Source: Bathymodiolus brooksi
Taxonomy: Eukaryota > Mollusca > Bivalvia > Mytilida > Modiolidae
Reading direction: 5' to 3'
DNA length: 64,000 nt
Assembly: GCA_963680875.1 (NCBI GenBank)
Contig: OY804588.1
Coordinates: 96,110,468 to 96,174,467 of the forward strand
The notes under the pieces were generated by a model. That model ran no database searches and had not been told where the DNA came from. It saw only the letters and a program-made list of their open reading frames with translations. The translations under genes were made by a program, and so were the position numbers. Below are positions 30,058 through 45,704 of this stretch, in pieces. How positions within the stretch are numbered: the stretch's first letter is position 1; each line of letters opens with the position of its first letter.

Positions 30058-33000
30058 TTAGACATCTAAAGACATTTCATATTGGACATCTAAAGACATT
30101 TCATATTGGACATCTAAAGACCTTTCATATTGGACATCTAAAGACATTTCATATTGGACATCTAAAGACATTTCATATTGGACATCTAAATACATTTCAT
30201 ATTGGATATCTAAATACATTTCATATTGGACATCAAAAGACATTTCATATTGGACATCTAAAGACATTTCATATTGGATATCTAAAGACATTTCATATTG
30301 GCCATCTAAAGACATTTCATATTGGACATCAAAAGACATTTCATATTGGACATCTAAAGACATTTCATATTGGACATCTAAAGACATTTCATATTGGACA
30401 TAAAATACATTTCATATTGAACATCAAAAGAAATTTCATATTGGACATCTAAAGACATTTCATATTGGACATCTAAAGACATTTCATATTGGACATCTAA
30501 AGACATTTCATATTGGACATCTAAAGACATTTCATATTGGACATCTAAAGACATTTCATATTGGATATCTAAATACATTTCATATTGAACATCAAACGAC
30601 ATTTCATATTGGACATCTAAAGACATTTCATATTGGACATCTAAAGACATTTCATATTGGACATCTAAAGACATTTCATATTGGACATCTAAAGACATTT
30701 CATATTGGACATCTAAAGACATTTCATATTGGATATCTAAATACATTTCATATTGGACATCAAAAGACATTTCATATTGGACATCTAAAGACATTTCATA
30801 TTGGAGAGCTAAAGACATTTCATATTGGACATCTAAAGACATTTCATATTGGACATCTAAAGACATTTCATATTGGACATCTAAAGACATTTCATATTGG
30901 ACATCTAAATACATTTCATATTGGACATCTAAATACATTTCATATTAGACACCTAAAGACATTTCATATTAGACATCTAAAGACATTTCATATTGGACAT
31001 CTAAAGACATTTCATATTGGACATCTAAAGACATTTCATATTGGACATCAATATACATTTCATATTGGACATCTAAAGACATTTCATATTGGACATCTAA
31101 AGACCTTTCATATTGGACATCTAAAGACATTTCATATTGGACATCTAAAGACATTTCATATTGGACATCTAAATACATTTCATATTGGATATCTAAATAC
31201 ATTTCATATTGGACATCTAAATACATTTCATATTGGACATCTAAAGACATTTCATATTGGATATCTAAAGACATTTCATATTGGCCATCTAAAGACATTT
31301 CATATTGGACATCAAAAGACATTTCATATTGGACATCTAAAGACATTTCATATTGGACATCAAAAGAAATTTCATATTGGACATCTAAATACATTTCATA
31401 TTGGACATCTAAATACATTTTATATTAGACATCAAAAGACATTTCATATTAGACATCTAAAGACATTTCATATTGGACATTCAAAGACATTTCATATTGG
31501 ATATCTAAAGACATTTCATATTGGACATCTAAAGACATTTCATATTGGACATCTAAAGACATTTTATATTGGACATCTAAAGACATTTCATATTGGACAT
31601 CTAAAGACATTTCATATTGGACATCTAAATACATTTCATATTGGACATCTAAATACATTTCATATTGGACATCTAAAGACATTTCCTATTGGATATCTAA
31701 AGACATTTCATATTGGACATCTAAAGACATTTCATATTGGACGTCTAAAGACATTTCATATTGGACATCTAAAGACATTTCATATTGGACATCTAAAGAC
31801 ATTTGATATTGGATATCTAAATACATTTCATATTGGACATCAAAAGACATTTCATATTGGACATCTAAAGACATTTCATATTGGACATCTAAAGACATTT
31901 CCTATTGGATATCTAAAGACATTTCATATTGGACATCTAAAGACATTTCATATTGGACATCTAAAGACATTTCATATTGGACATCTAAAGACATTTCATA
32001 TTGGACATCAAAAGACATTTCATATTGGAGAGCTAAAGACATTTCATATTGGACATCTAAAGACATTTCATATTGGACATCTAAAGACATTTCATATTGG
32101 ACATCTAAAGACATTTCATATTGGACATCTAAATACATTTCATATTGGACATCTAAATACATTTCATATTAGACACCTAAAGACATTTCATATTAGACAT
32201 CTAAAGACATTTCATATTGGACATCTAAAGACATTTCATATTGGACATCTAAAGACATTTCATATTGGACATCAATATACATTTCATATTGGAAATCTAA
32301 AGACATTTCATATTGGACATCTAAAGACCTTTCATATTGGACATCTAAAGACATTTCATATTGGACATCTAAAGACATTTCATATTGGACATCTAAATAC
32401 ATTTCATATTGGATATCTAAATACATTTCATATTGGACATCTAAAGACATTTCATATTGGACATCTAAAGACATTTCATATTGGATATCTAAAGACATTT
32501 CATATTGGCCATCTAAAGACATTTCATATTGGACATCAAAAGACATTTCATATTGGACATCTAAAGACATTTCATATTGGACATCAAAAGAAATTTCATA
32601 TTGGACATCTAAATACATTTCATATTGGACATCTAAATACATTTTATATTAGACATCAAAAGACATTTCATATTAGACATCTAAAGACATTTCATATTGG
32701 ACATTCAAAGACATTTCATATTGGATATCTAAAGACATTTCATATTGGACATCTAAAGACATTTCATATTGGACATCTAAAGACATTTTATATTGGACAT
32801 CTAAAGACATTTCATATTGGACATCTAAAGACATTTCATATTGGACATCTAAATACATTTCATATTGGACATCTAAATACATTTCATATTGGACATCTAA
32901 AGACATTTCCTATTGGATATCTAAAGACATTTCATATTGGACATCTAAAGACATTTCATATTGGACATCTAAAGACATTTCATATTGGACATCTAAAGAC

Positions 33001-33464
33001 ATTTGATATTGGATATCTAAATACATTTCATATTGGACATCAAAAGACATTTCATATTGGACATCTAAAGACATTTCATATTGGACATCTAAAGACATTT
33101 CATATTGGACATCTAAAGACATTTCATATTGGACATCTAAAGACATTTCATATTGGACATCTAAAGACTTTTCATATTGGACATCTAAAGACATTTCATA
33201 TTGGACATCTAAATACATTTCATATTGGACATCTAAATACATTTCATATTAGACATCTAAAGACATTTCATATTGGACATCTAAATACATTTCATATTGG
33301 ATATCTAAATACATTTCATATTGGACATCTAAAGACATTTCATATTGGACATCTAAAGACATTTCATATTGGATATCTAAAGACATTTCATATTGGACAT
33401 CTAAATACATTTCATATTGGACATCTAAATACATTTCATATTAGACATCAAAAGACATTTCATA
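30058..33464. repeat. Domain B unit, 3,407 bp, carrying the 1-bp deletion
   Basis: The third copy of the 22.5-kb unit. Blocks at 30,969, 31,449, 31,686, 31,902, 32,193, 32,673, 32,910 and 33,249 sit 4,175 bp after those at 26,794 to 29,074, that is 4,176 minus the one base lost after 30,401. Confidence 0.85.
30399..30404. other. Single-base deletion that shifts the monomer phase
   Basis: The monomer reads GGACATAAAATAC where its homologues (for example at about 13,530, 22,865 and 26,225) read GGACATCAAAATAC, so one C is missing after 30,401. Monomer starts move from 1 to 0 modulo 24 and never return. It breaks the plus-strand open frame (in-frame TAA at 30,450) and likewise shifts the minus-strand frame. 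It may be a real mutation or a consensus error. Confidence 0.92.
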
Positions 33465-36400
33465 TTAGACATCTAAAGACATTTCATATTGGACATCTAA
33501 AGACATTTCATATTGGACATCTAAAGACCTTTCATATTGGACATCTAAAGACATTTCATATTGGACATCTAAAGACATTTCATATTGGACATCTAAATAC
33601 ATTTCATATTGGATATCTAAATACATTTCATATTGGACATCAAAAGACATTTCATATTGGACATCTAAAGACATTTCATATTGGATATCTAAAGACATTT
33701 CATATTGGCCATCTAAAGACATTTCATATTGGACATCAAAAGACATTTCATATTGGACATCTAAAGACATTTCATATTGGACATCTAAAGACATTTCATA
33801 TTGGACATCAAAATACATTTCATATTGAACATCAAAAGAAATTTCATATTGGACATCTAAAGACATTTCATATTGGACATCTAAAGACATTTCATATTGG
33901 ACATCTAAAGACATTTCATATTGGACATCTAAAGACATTTCATATTGGACATCTAAAGACATTTCATATTGGATATCTAAATACATTTCATATTGAACAT
34001 CAAACGACATTTCATATTGGACATCTAAAGACATTTCATATTGGACATCTAAAGACATTTCATATTGGACATCTAAAGACATTTCATATTGGACATCTAA
34101 AGACATTTCATATTGGACATCTAAAGACATTTCATATTGGATATCTAAATACATTTCATATTGGACATCAAAAGACATTTCATATTGGACATCTAAAGAC
34201 ATTTCATATTGGAGAGCAAAAGACATTTCATATTGGACATCTAAAGACATTTCATATTGGACATCTAAAGACATTTCATATTGGACATCTAAAGACTTTT
34301 CATATTGGACATCTAAAGACATTTCATATTAGACATCTAAAGACATTTCATATTGGACATCAAAATACATTTCATATTGGACATCTAAATACATTTGATA
34401 TTAGACATCTAAAGACATTTCATATTAGACATCTAAAGACATTTCATATTGGACATCTAAATACATTTCATATTGGACATCTAAATACATTTCATATTAG
34501 ACACCTAAAGACATTTCATATTAGACATCTAAAGACATTTCATATTGGACATCTAAAGACATTTCATATTGGACATCTAAAGACATTTCATATTGGACAT
34601 CAATATACATTTCATATTGGACATCTAAAGACATTTCATATTGGACATCTAAAGACCTTTCATATTGGACATCTAAAGACATTTCATATTGGACATCTAA
34701 AGACATTTCATATTGGACATCTAAATACATTTCATATTGGATATCTAAATACATTTCATATTGGACATCTAAAGACATTTTATATTGGACATCTAAAGAC
34801 ATTTCATATTGGACATCTAAAGACATTTCATATTGGACATCTAAATACATTTCATATTGGACATCTAAATACATTTCATATTGGACATCTAAAGACATTT
34901 CCTATTGGATATCTAAAGACATTTCATATTGGACATCTAAAGACATTTCATATTGGACATCTAAAGACATTTCATATTGGACATCTAAAGACATTTGATA
35001 TTGGATATCTAAATACATTTCATATTGGACATCAAAAGACATTTCATATTGGACATCTAAAGACATTTCATATTGGACATCTAAAGACATTTCATATTGG
35101 ACATCTAAAGACATTTCATATTGGACATCTAAAGACATTTCATATTGGACATCTAAAGACTTTTCATATTGGACATCTAAAGACATTTCATATTGGACAT
35201 CTAAATACATTTCATATTGGACATCTAAATACATTTCATATTAGACATCTAAAGACATTTCATATTGGACATCTAAATACATTTCATATTGGACATCTAA
35301 ATACATTTCATATTAGACATCTAAAGACATTTCATATTAGACATCTAAAGACATTTCATATTGGACATCTAAAGACATTTCATATTGGACATCAATATAC
35401 ATTTCATATTGGACATCTAAAGACATTTCATATTGGACATCTAAAGACCTTTCATATTGGACATCTAAAGACATTTCATATTGGACATCTAAAGACATTT
35501 CATATTGGACATCTAAATACATTTCATATTGGATATCTAAATACATTTCATATTGGACATCTAAAGACATTTCATATTGGACATCTAAAGACATTTCATA
35601 TTGGATATCTAAAGACATTTCATATTGGACATCTAAATACATTTCATATTGGACATCTAAATACATTTCATATTAGACATCAAAAGACATTTCATATTAG
35701 ACATCTAAAGACATTTCATATTGGACATCTAAAGACATTTCATATTGGACATCTAAAGACCTTTCATATTGGACATCTAAAGACATTTCATATTGGACAT
35801 CTAAAGACATTTCATATTGGACATCTAAATACATTTCATATTGGATATCTAAATACATTTCATATTGGACATCAAAAGACATTTCATATTGGACATCTAA
35901 AGACATTTCATATTGGATATCTAAAGACATTTCATATTGGCCATCTAAAGACATTTCATATTGGACATCAAAAGACATTTCATATTGGACATCTAAAGAC
36001 ATTTCATATTGGACATCTAAAGACATTTCATATTGGACATCAAAATACATTTCATATTGAACATCAAAAGAAATTTCATATTGGACATCTAAAGACATTT
36101 CATATTGGACATCTAAAGACATTTCATATTGGACATCTAAAGACATTTCATATTGGACATCTAAAGACATTTCATATTGGACATCTAAAGACATTTCATA
36201 TTGGATATCTAAATACATTTCATATTGAACATCAAACGACATTTCATATTGGACATCTAAAGACATTTCATATTGGACATCTAAAGACATTTCATATTGG
36301 ACATCTAAAGACATTTCATATTGGACATCTAAAGACATTTCATATTGGACATCTAAAGACATTTCATATTGGATATCTAAATACATTTCATATTGGACAT

Positions 36401-37472
36401 CAAAAGACATTTCATATTGGACATCTAAAGACATTTCATATTGGAGAGCTAAAGACATTTCATATTGGACATCTAAAGACATTTCATATTGGACATCTAA
36501 AGACATTTCATATTGGACATCTAAAGACTTTTCATATTGGACATCTAAAGACATTTTATATTGGACATCTAAAGACATTTCATATTGGACATCTAAAGAC
36601 ATTTCATATTGGACATCTAAATACATTTCATATTGGACATCTAAATACATTTCATATTGGACATCTAAAGACATTTCCTATTGGATATCTAAAGACATTT
36701 CATATTGGACATCTAAAGACATTTCATATTGGACATCTAAAGACATTTCATATTGGACATCTAAAGACATTTGATATTGGATATCTAAATACATTTCATA
36801 TTGGACATCAAAAGACATTTCATATTGGACATCTAAAGACATTTCATATTGGACATCTAAAGACATTTCATATTGGACATCTAAAGACATTTCATATTGG
36901 ACATCTAAAGACATTTCATATTGGACATCTAAAGACTTTTCATATTGGACATCTAAAGACATTTCATATTGGACATCTAAATACATTTCATATTGGACAT
37001 CTAAATACATTTCATATTAGACATCTAAAGACATTTCATATTGGACATCTAAATACATTTCATATTGGACATCTAAATACATTTCATATTAGACATCTAA
37101 AGACATTTCATATTAGACATCTAAAGACATTTCATATTGGACATCTAAAGACATTTCATATTGGACATCAATATACATTTCATATTGGACATCTAAAGAC
37201 ATTTCATATTGGACATCTAAAGACCTTTCATATTGGACATCTAAAGACATTTCATATTGGACATCTAAAGACATTTCATATTGGACATCTAAATACATTT
37301 CATATTGGATATCTAAATACATTTCATATTGGACATCTAAAGACATTTCATATTGGACATCTAAAGACATTTCATATTGGATATCTAAAGACATTTCATA
37401 TTGGACATCTAAATACATTTCATATTGGACATCTAAATACATTTCATATTAGACATCAAAAGACATTTCATA
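33465..37472. repeat. Domain B unit, 4,008 bp, first copy
   Basis: Blocks starting at 33,465, 34,521, 34,902, 35,337 and 35,697 recur 4,008 bp later (167 monomers) at 37,473, 38,529, 38,910, 39,345 and 39,705. The first copy has the private form GGAGAGCAAAAG at 34,211 (GGAGAGCTAAAG elsewhere). Confidence 0.83.
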
Positions 37473-40000
37473 TTAGACATCTAAAGACATTTCATATTGG
37501 ACATCTAAAGACATTTCATATTGGACATCAAAAGACCTTTCATATTGGACATCTAAAGACATTTCATATTGGACATCTAAAGACATTTCATATTGGACAT
37601 CTAAATACATTTCATATTGGATATCTAAATACATTTCATATTGGACATCAAAAGACATTTCATATTGGACATCTAAAGACATTTCATATTGGATATCTAA
37701 AGACATTTCATATTGGCCATCTAAAGACATTTCATATTGGACATCAAAAGACATTTCATATTGGACATCTAAAGACATTTCATATTGGACATCTAAAGAC
37801 ATTTCATATTGGACATCAAAATACATTTCATATTGAACATCAAAAGAAATTTCATATTGGACATCTAAAGACATTTCATATTGGACATCTAAAGACATTT
37901 CATATTGGACATCTAAAGACATTTCATATTGGACATCTAAAGACATTTCATATTGGACATCTAAAGACATTTCATATTGGATATCTAAATACATTTCATA
38001 TTGAACATCAAACGACATTTCATATTGGACATCTAAAGACATTTCATATTGGACATCTAAAGACATTTCATATTGGACATCTAAAGACATTTCATATTGG
38101 ACATCTAAAGACATTTCATATTGGACATCTAAAGACATTTCATATTGGATATCTAAATACATTTCATATTGGACATCAAAAGACATTTCATATTGGACAT
38201 CTAAAGACATTTCATATTGGAGAGCTAAAGACATTTCATATTGGACATCTAAAGACATTTCATATTGGACATCTAAAGACATTTCATATTGGACATCTAA
38301 AGACTTTTCATATTGGACATCTAAAGACATTTCATATTAGACATCTAAAGACATTTCATATTGGACATCAAAATACATTTCATATTGGACATCTAAATAC
38401 ATTTGATATTAGACATCTAAAGACATTTCATATTAGACATCTAAAGACATTTCATATTGGACATCTAAATACATTTCATATTGGACATCTAAATACATTT
38501 CATATTAGACACCTAAAGACATTTCATATTAGACATCTAAAGACATTTCATATTGGACATCTAAAGACATTTCATATTGGACATCTAAAGACATTTCATA
38601 TTGGACATCAATATACATTTCATATTGGACATCTAAAGACATTTCATATTGGACATCTAAAGACCTTTCATATTGGACATCTAAAGACATTTCATATTGG
38701 ACATCTAAAGACATTTCATATTGGACATCTAAATACATTTCATATTGGATATCTAAATACATTTCATATTGGACATCTAAAGACATTTTATATTGGACAT
38801 CTAAAGACATTTCATATTGGACATCTAAAGACATTTCATATTGGACATCTAAATACATTTCATATTGGACATCTAAATACATTTCATATTGGACATCTAA
38901 AGACATTTCCTATTGGATATCTAAAGACATTTCATATTGGACATCTAAAGACATTTCATATTGGACATCTAAAGACATTTCATATTGGACATCTAAAGAC
39001 ATTTGATATTGGATATCTAAATACATTTCATATTGGACATCAAAAGACATTTCATATTGGACATCTAAAGACATTTCATATTGGACATCTAAAGACATTT
39101 CATATTGGACATCTAAAGACATTTCATATTGGACATCTAAAGACATTTCATATTGGACATCTAAAGACTTTTCATATTGGACATCTAAAGACATTTCATA
39201 TTGGACATCTAAATACATTTCATATTGGACATCTAAATACATTTCATATTAGACATCTAAAGACATTTCATATTGGACATCTAAATACATTTCATATTGG
39301 ACATCTAAATACATTTCATATTAGACATCTAAAGACATTTCATATTAGACATCTAAAGACATTTCATATTGGACATCTAAAGACATTTCATATTGGACAT
39401 CAATATACATTTCATATTGGACATCTAAAGACATTTCATATTGGACATCTAAAGACCTTTCATATTGGACATCTAAAGACATTTCATATTGGACATCTAA
39501 AGACATTTCATATTGGACATCTAAATACATTTCATATTGGATATCAAAATACATTTCATATTGGACATCTAAAGACATTTCATATTGGACATCTAAAGAC
39601 ATTTCATATTGGATATCTAAAGACATTTCATATTGGACATCTAAATACATTTCATATTGGACATCTAAATACATTTCATATTAGACATCAAAAGACATTT
39701 CATATTAGACATCTAAAGACATTTCATATTGGACATCTAAAGACATTTCATATTGGACATCTAAAGACCTTTCATATTGGACATCTAAAGACATTTCATA
39801 TTGGACATCTAAAGACATTTCATATTGGACATCTAAAGACATTTCATATTGGACATCAAAATACATTTCATATTGAACATCAAAAGAAATTTCATATTGG
39901 ACATCTAAAGACATTTCATATTGGACATCTAAAGACATTTCATATTGGACATCTAAAGACATTTCATATTGGACATCTAAAGACATTTCATATTGGACAT
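37473..40000. repeat. Domain B unit, 4,008-bp period, second copy (partial)
   Basis: Matches 33,465 to about 35,990 at an offset of 4,008 bp. A private change is CATCAAAAGACCTTTC near 37,524. After about 39,705 a 192-bp (8-monomer) loss separates it from the first copy, and the 3,576-bp duplication takes over as the dominant relationship. The right edge is approximate. Confidence 0.75.
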
Positions 40001-42104
40001 CTAAAGACATTTCATATTGGATATCTAAATACATTTCATATTGAACATCAAACGACATTTCATATTGGACATCTAAAGACATTTCATATTGGACATCTAA
40101 AGACATTTCATATTGGACATCTAAAGACATTTCATATTGGACATCTAAAGACATTTCATATTGGACATCTAAAGACATTTCATATTGGATATCTAAATAC
40201 ATTTCATATTGGACATCAAAAGACATTTCATATTGGACATCTAAAGACATTTCATATTGGAGAGCTAAAGACATTTCATATTGGACATCTAAAGACATTT
40301 CATATTGGACATCTAAAGACATTTCATATTGGACATCTAAAGACTTTTCATATTGGACATCTAAAGACATTTCATATTAGACATCTAAAGACATTTCATA
40401 TTGGACATCTAAATACATTTCATATTGGACATCTAAATACATTTCATATTAGACACCTAAAGACATTTCATATTAGACATCTAAAGACATTTCATATTGG
40501 ACATCTAAAGACATTTCATATTGGACATCTAAAGACATTTCATATTGGACATCAATATACATTTCATATTGGACATCTAAAGACATTTCATATTGGACAT
40601 CTAAAGACCTTTCATATTGGACATCTAAAGACATTTCATATTGGACATCTAAAGACATTTCATATTGGACATCTAAATACATTTCATATTGGATATCTAA
40701 ATACATTTCATATTGGACATCTAAATACATTTCATATTGGACATCTAAATACATTTCATATTGGATATCTAAAGACATTTCATATTGGCCATCTAAAGAC
40801 ATTTCATATTGGACATCAAAAGACATTTCATATTGGACATCTAAAGACATTTCATATTGGACATCAAAAGAAATTTCATATTGGACATCTAAATACATTT
40901 CATATTGGACATCTAAATACATTTTATATTAGACATCAAAAGACATTTCATATTAGACATCTAAAGACATTTCATATTGGACATTCAAAGACATTTCATA
41001 TTGGATATCTAAAGACATTTCATATTGGACATCTAAAGACATTTCATATTGGACATCTAAAGACATTTTATATTGGACATCTAAAGACATTTCATATTGG
41101 ACATCTAAAGACATTTCATATTGGACATCTAAATACATTTCATATTGGACATCTAAATACATTTCATATTGGACATCTAAAGACATTTCCTATTGGATAT
41201 CTAAAGACATTTCATATTGGACATCTAAAGACATTTCATATTGGTCATCTAAAGACATTTCATATTGGACATCTAAAGACATTTCATATTGGACATCTAA
41301 AGACATTTGATATTGGATATCTAAATACATTTCATATTGGACATCAAAAGACATTTCATATTGGACATCTAAAGACATTTCATATTGGACATCTAAAGAC
41401 ATTTCATATTGGACATCTAAAGACATTTCATATTGGACATCTAAAGACATTTCATATTGGACATCTAAAGACTTTTCATATTGGACATCTAAAGACATTT
41501 CATATTGGACATCTAAATACATTTCATATTGGACATCTAAATACATTTCATATTAGACATCTAAAGACATTTCATATTAGACATCTAAAGACATTTCATA
41601 TTGGACATCTAAATACATTTCATATTGGACATCTAAATACATTTCATATTAGACATCTAAAGACATTTCATATTGGACATCTAAATACATTTCATATTGG
41701 ACATCTAAATACATTTCATATTAGACATCTAAAGACATTTCATATTAGACATCTAAAGACATTTCATATTGGACATCTAAAGACATTTCATATTGGACAT
41801 CTAAAGACATTTCATATTGGACATCAATATACATTTCATATTGGACATCTAAAGACATTTCATATTGGACATCTAAAGACCTTTCATATTGGACATCTAA
41901 AGACATTTCATATTGGACATCTAAAGACATTTCATATTGGACATCTAAATACATTTCATATTGGATATCTAAATACATTTCATATTGGACATCTAAAGAC
42001 ATTTCATATTGGACATCTAAAGACATTTCATATTGGATATCTAAAGACATTTCATATTGGACATCTAAATACATTTCATATTAGACACCTAAAGACATTT
42101 CATA
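38529..42104. repeat. 3,576-bp tandem duplication, first copy
   Basis: Blocks at 38,529, 38,910, 39,345, 39,705, 40,473, 40,953, 41,190 and 41,745 recur 3,576 bp later (149 monomers) at 42,105, 42,486, 42,921, 43,281, 44,049, 44,529, 44,766 and 45,321. It carries GGTCATC near 41,244, a marker not seen earlier in domain B. Confidence 0.86.
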
Positions 42105-45100
42105 TTAGACATCTAAAGACATTTCATATTGGACATCTAAAGACATTTCATATTGGACATCTAAAGACATTTCATATTGGACATCAATATACATTTCATA
42201 TTGGACATCTAAAGACATTTCATATTGGACATCTAAAGACCTTTCATATTGGACATCTAAAGACATTTCATATTGGACATCTAAAGACATTTCATATTGG
42301 ACATCTAAATACATTTCATATTGGATATCTAAATACATTTCATATTGGACATCTAAAGACATTTTATATTGGACATCTAAAGACATTTCATATTGGACAT
42401 CTAAAGACATTTCATATTGGACATCTAAATACATTTCATATTGGACATCTAAATACATTTCATATTGGACATCTAAAGACATTTCCTATTGGATATCTAA
42501 AGACATTTCATATTGGACATCTAAAGACATTTCATATTGGACATCTAAAGACATTTCATATTGGACATCTAAAGACATTTGATATTGGATATCTAAATAC
42601 ATTTCATATTGGACATCAAAAGACATTTCATATTGGACATCTAAAGACATTTCATATTGGACATCTAAAGACATTTCATATTGGACATCTAAAGACATTT
42701 CATATTGGACATCTAAAGACATTTCATATTGGACATCTAAAGACTTTTCATATTGGACATCTAAAGACATTTCATATTGGACATCTAAATACATTTCATA
42801 TTGGACATCTAAATACATTTCATATTAGACATCTAAAGACATTTCATATTGGACATCTAAATACATTTCATATTGGACATCTAAATACATTTCATATTAG
42901 ACATCTAAAGACATTTCATATTAGACATCTAAAGACATTTCATATTGGACATCTAAAGACATTTCATATTGGACATCAATATACATTTCATATTGGACAT
43001 CTAAAGACATTTCATATTGGACATCTAAAGACCTTTCATATTGGACATCTAAAGACATTTCATATTGGACATCTAAAGACATTTCATATTGGACATCTAA
43101 ATACATTTCATATTGGATATCTAAATACATTTCATATTGGACATCTAAAGACATTTCATATTGGACATCTAAAGACATTTCATATTGGATATCTAAAGAC
43201 ATTTCATATTGGACATCTAAATACATTTCATATTGGACATCTAAATACATTTCATATTAGACATCAAAAGACATTTCATATTAGACATCTAAAGACATTT
43301 CATATTGGACATCTAAAGACATTTCATATTGGACATCTAAAGACCTTTCATATTGGACATCTAAAGACATTTCATATTGGACATCTAAAGACATTTCATA
43401 TTGGACATCTAAAGACATTTCATATTGGACATCAAAATACATTTCATATTGAACATCAAAAGAAATTTCATATTGGACATCTAAAGACATTTCATATTGG
43501 ACATCTAAAGACATTTCATATTGGACATCTAAAGACATTTCATATTGGACATCTAAAGACATTTCATATTGGACATCTAAAGACATTTCATATTGGATAT
43601 CTAAATACATTTCATATTGAACATCAAACGACATTTCATATTGGACATCTAAAGACATTTCATATTGGACATCTAAAGACATTTCATATTGGACATCTAA
43701 AGACATTTCATATTGGACATCTAAAGACATTTCATATTGGACATCTAAAGACATTTCATATTGGATATCTAAATACATTTCATATTGGACATCAAAAGAC
43801 ATTTCATATTGGACATCTAAAGACATTTCATATTGGAGAGCTAAAGACATTTCATATTGGACATCTAAAGACATTTCATATTGGACATCTAAAGACATTT
43901 CATATTGGACATCTAAAGACTTTTCATATTGGACATCTAAAGACATTTCATATTAGACATCTAAAGACATTTCATATTGGACATCTAAATACATTTCATA
44001 TTGGACATCTAAATACATTTCATATTAGACACCTAAAGACATTTCATATTAGACATCTAAAGACATTTCATATTGGACATCTAAAGACATTTCATATTGG
44101 ACATCTAAAGACATTTCATATTGGACATCAATATACATTTCATATTGGACATCTAAAGACATTTCATATTGGACATCTAAAGACCTTTCATATTGGACAT
44201 CTAAAGACATTTCATATTGGACATCTAAAGACATTTCATATTGGACATCTAAATACATTTCATATTGGATATCTAAATACATTTCATATTGGACATCTAA
44301 ATACATTTCATATTGGACATCTAAATACATTTCATATTGGATATCTAAAGACATTTCATATTGGCCATCTAAAGACATTTCATATTGGACATCAAAAGAC
44401 ATTTCATATTGGACATCTAAAGACATTTCATATTGGACATCAAAAGAAATTTCATATTGGACATCTAAATACATTTCATATTGGACATCTAAATACATTT
44501 TATATTAGACATCAAAAGACATTTCATATTAGACATCTAAAGACATTTCATATTGGACATTCAAAGACATTTCATATTGGATATCTAAAGACATTTCATA
44601 TTGGACATCTAAAGACATTTCATATTGGACATCTAAAGACATTTTATATTGGACATCTAAAGACATTTCATATTGGACATCTAAAGACATTTCATATTGG
44701 ACATCTAAATACATTTCATATTGGACATCTAAATACATTTCATATTGGACATCTAAAGACATTTCCTATTGGATATCTAAAGACATTTCATATTGGACAT
44801 CTAAAGACATTTCATATTGGTCATCTAAAGACATTTCATATTGGACATCTAAAGACATTTCATATTGGACATCTAAAGACATTTGATATTGGATATCTAA
44901 ATACATTTCATATTGGACATCAAAAGACATTTCATATTGGACATCTAAAGACATTTCATATTGGACATCTAAAGACATTTCATATTGGACATCTAAAGAC
45001 ATTTCATATTGGACATCTAAAGACATTTCATATTGGACATCTAAAGACTTTTCATATTGGACATCTAAAGACATTTCATATTGGACATCTAAATAAATTT

Positions 45101-45680
45101 CATATTGGACATCTAAATACATTTCATATTAGACATCTAAAGACATTTCATATTAGACATCTAAAGACATTTCATATTGGACATCTAAATACATTTCATA
45201 TTGGACATCTAAATACATTTCATATTAGACATCTAAAGACATTTCATATTGGACATCTAAATACATTTCATATTGGACATCTAAATACATTTCATATTAG
45301 ACATCTAAAGACATTTCATATTAGACATCTAAAGACATTTCATATTGGACATCTAAAGACATTTCATATTGGACATCTAAAGACATTTCATATTGGACAT
45401 CAATATACATTTCATATTGGACATCTAAAGACATTTCATATTGGACATCTAAAGACCTTTCATATTGGACATCTAAAGACATTTCATATTGGACATCTAA
45501 AGACATTTCATATTGGACATCTAAATACATTTCATATTGGATATCTAAATACATTTCATATTGGACATCTAAAGACATTTCATATTGGACATCTAAAGAC
45601 ATTTCATATTGGATATCTAAAGACATTTCATATTGGACATCTAAATACATTTCATATTGGACATCTAAATACATTTCATA
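42105..45680. repeat. 3,576-bp tandem duplication, second copy
   Basis: The second copy of 38,529-42,104. A private change AAATAAATTTC near 45,095 and one extra monomer near 45,350 distinguish it. GGTCATC recurs near 44,820. Confidence 0.86.
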
Positions 45681-45704
45681 TTAGACATCAAAAGACATTT
45701 CATA

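Larger units (their letters stand above)
3..30449 (+). other. Stop-free plus-strand reading frame (FHIGHLKT)n, first part
   Basis: Reading from position 3 in steps of three, the consensus gives FHIGHLKT. In every monomer variant I examined no stop appears until TAA at 30,450, just after the missing base. That is 10,149 codons. In this frame the common variants only change residues (GGA to AGA, CAT to TAT, CTA to CAA, AAG to AAT). Single changes that could make a stop (G12>T, A21>T) were not seen. No ATG occurs in this frame here, and there is no codon-usage or domain signal. I regard it as a by-product of a 24-bp period, not a gene. I scanned variants by eye, so a missed stop is possible. Confidence 0.6.
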
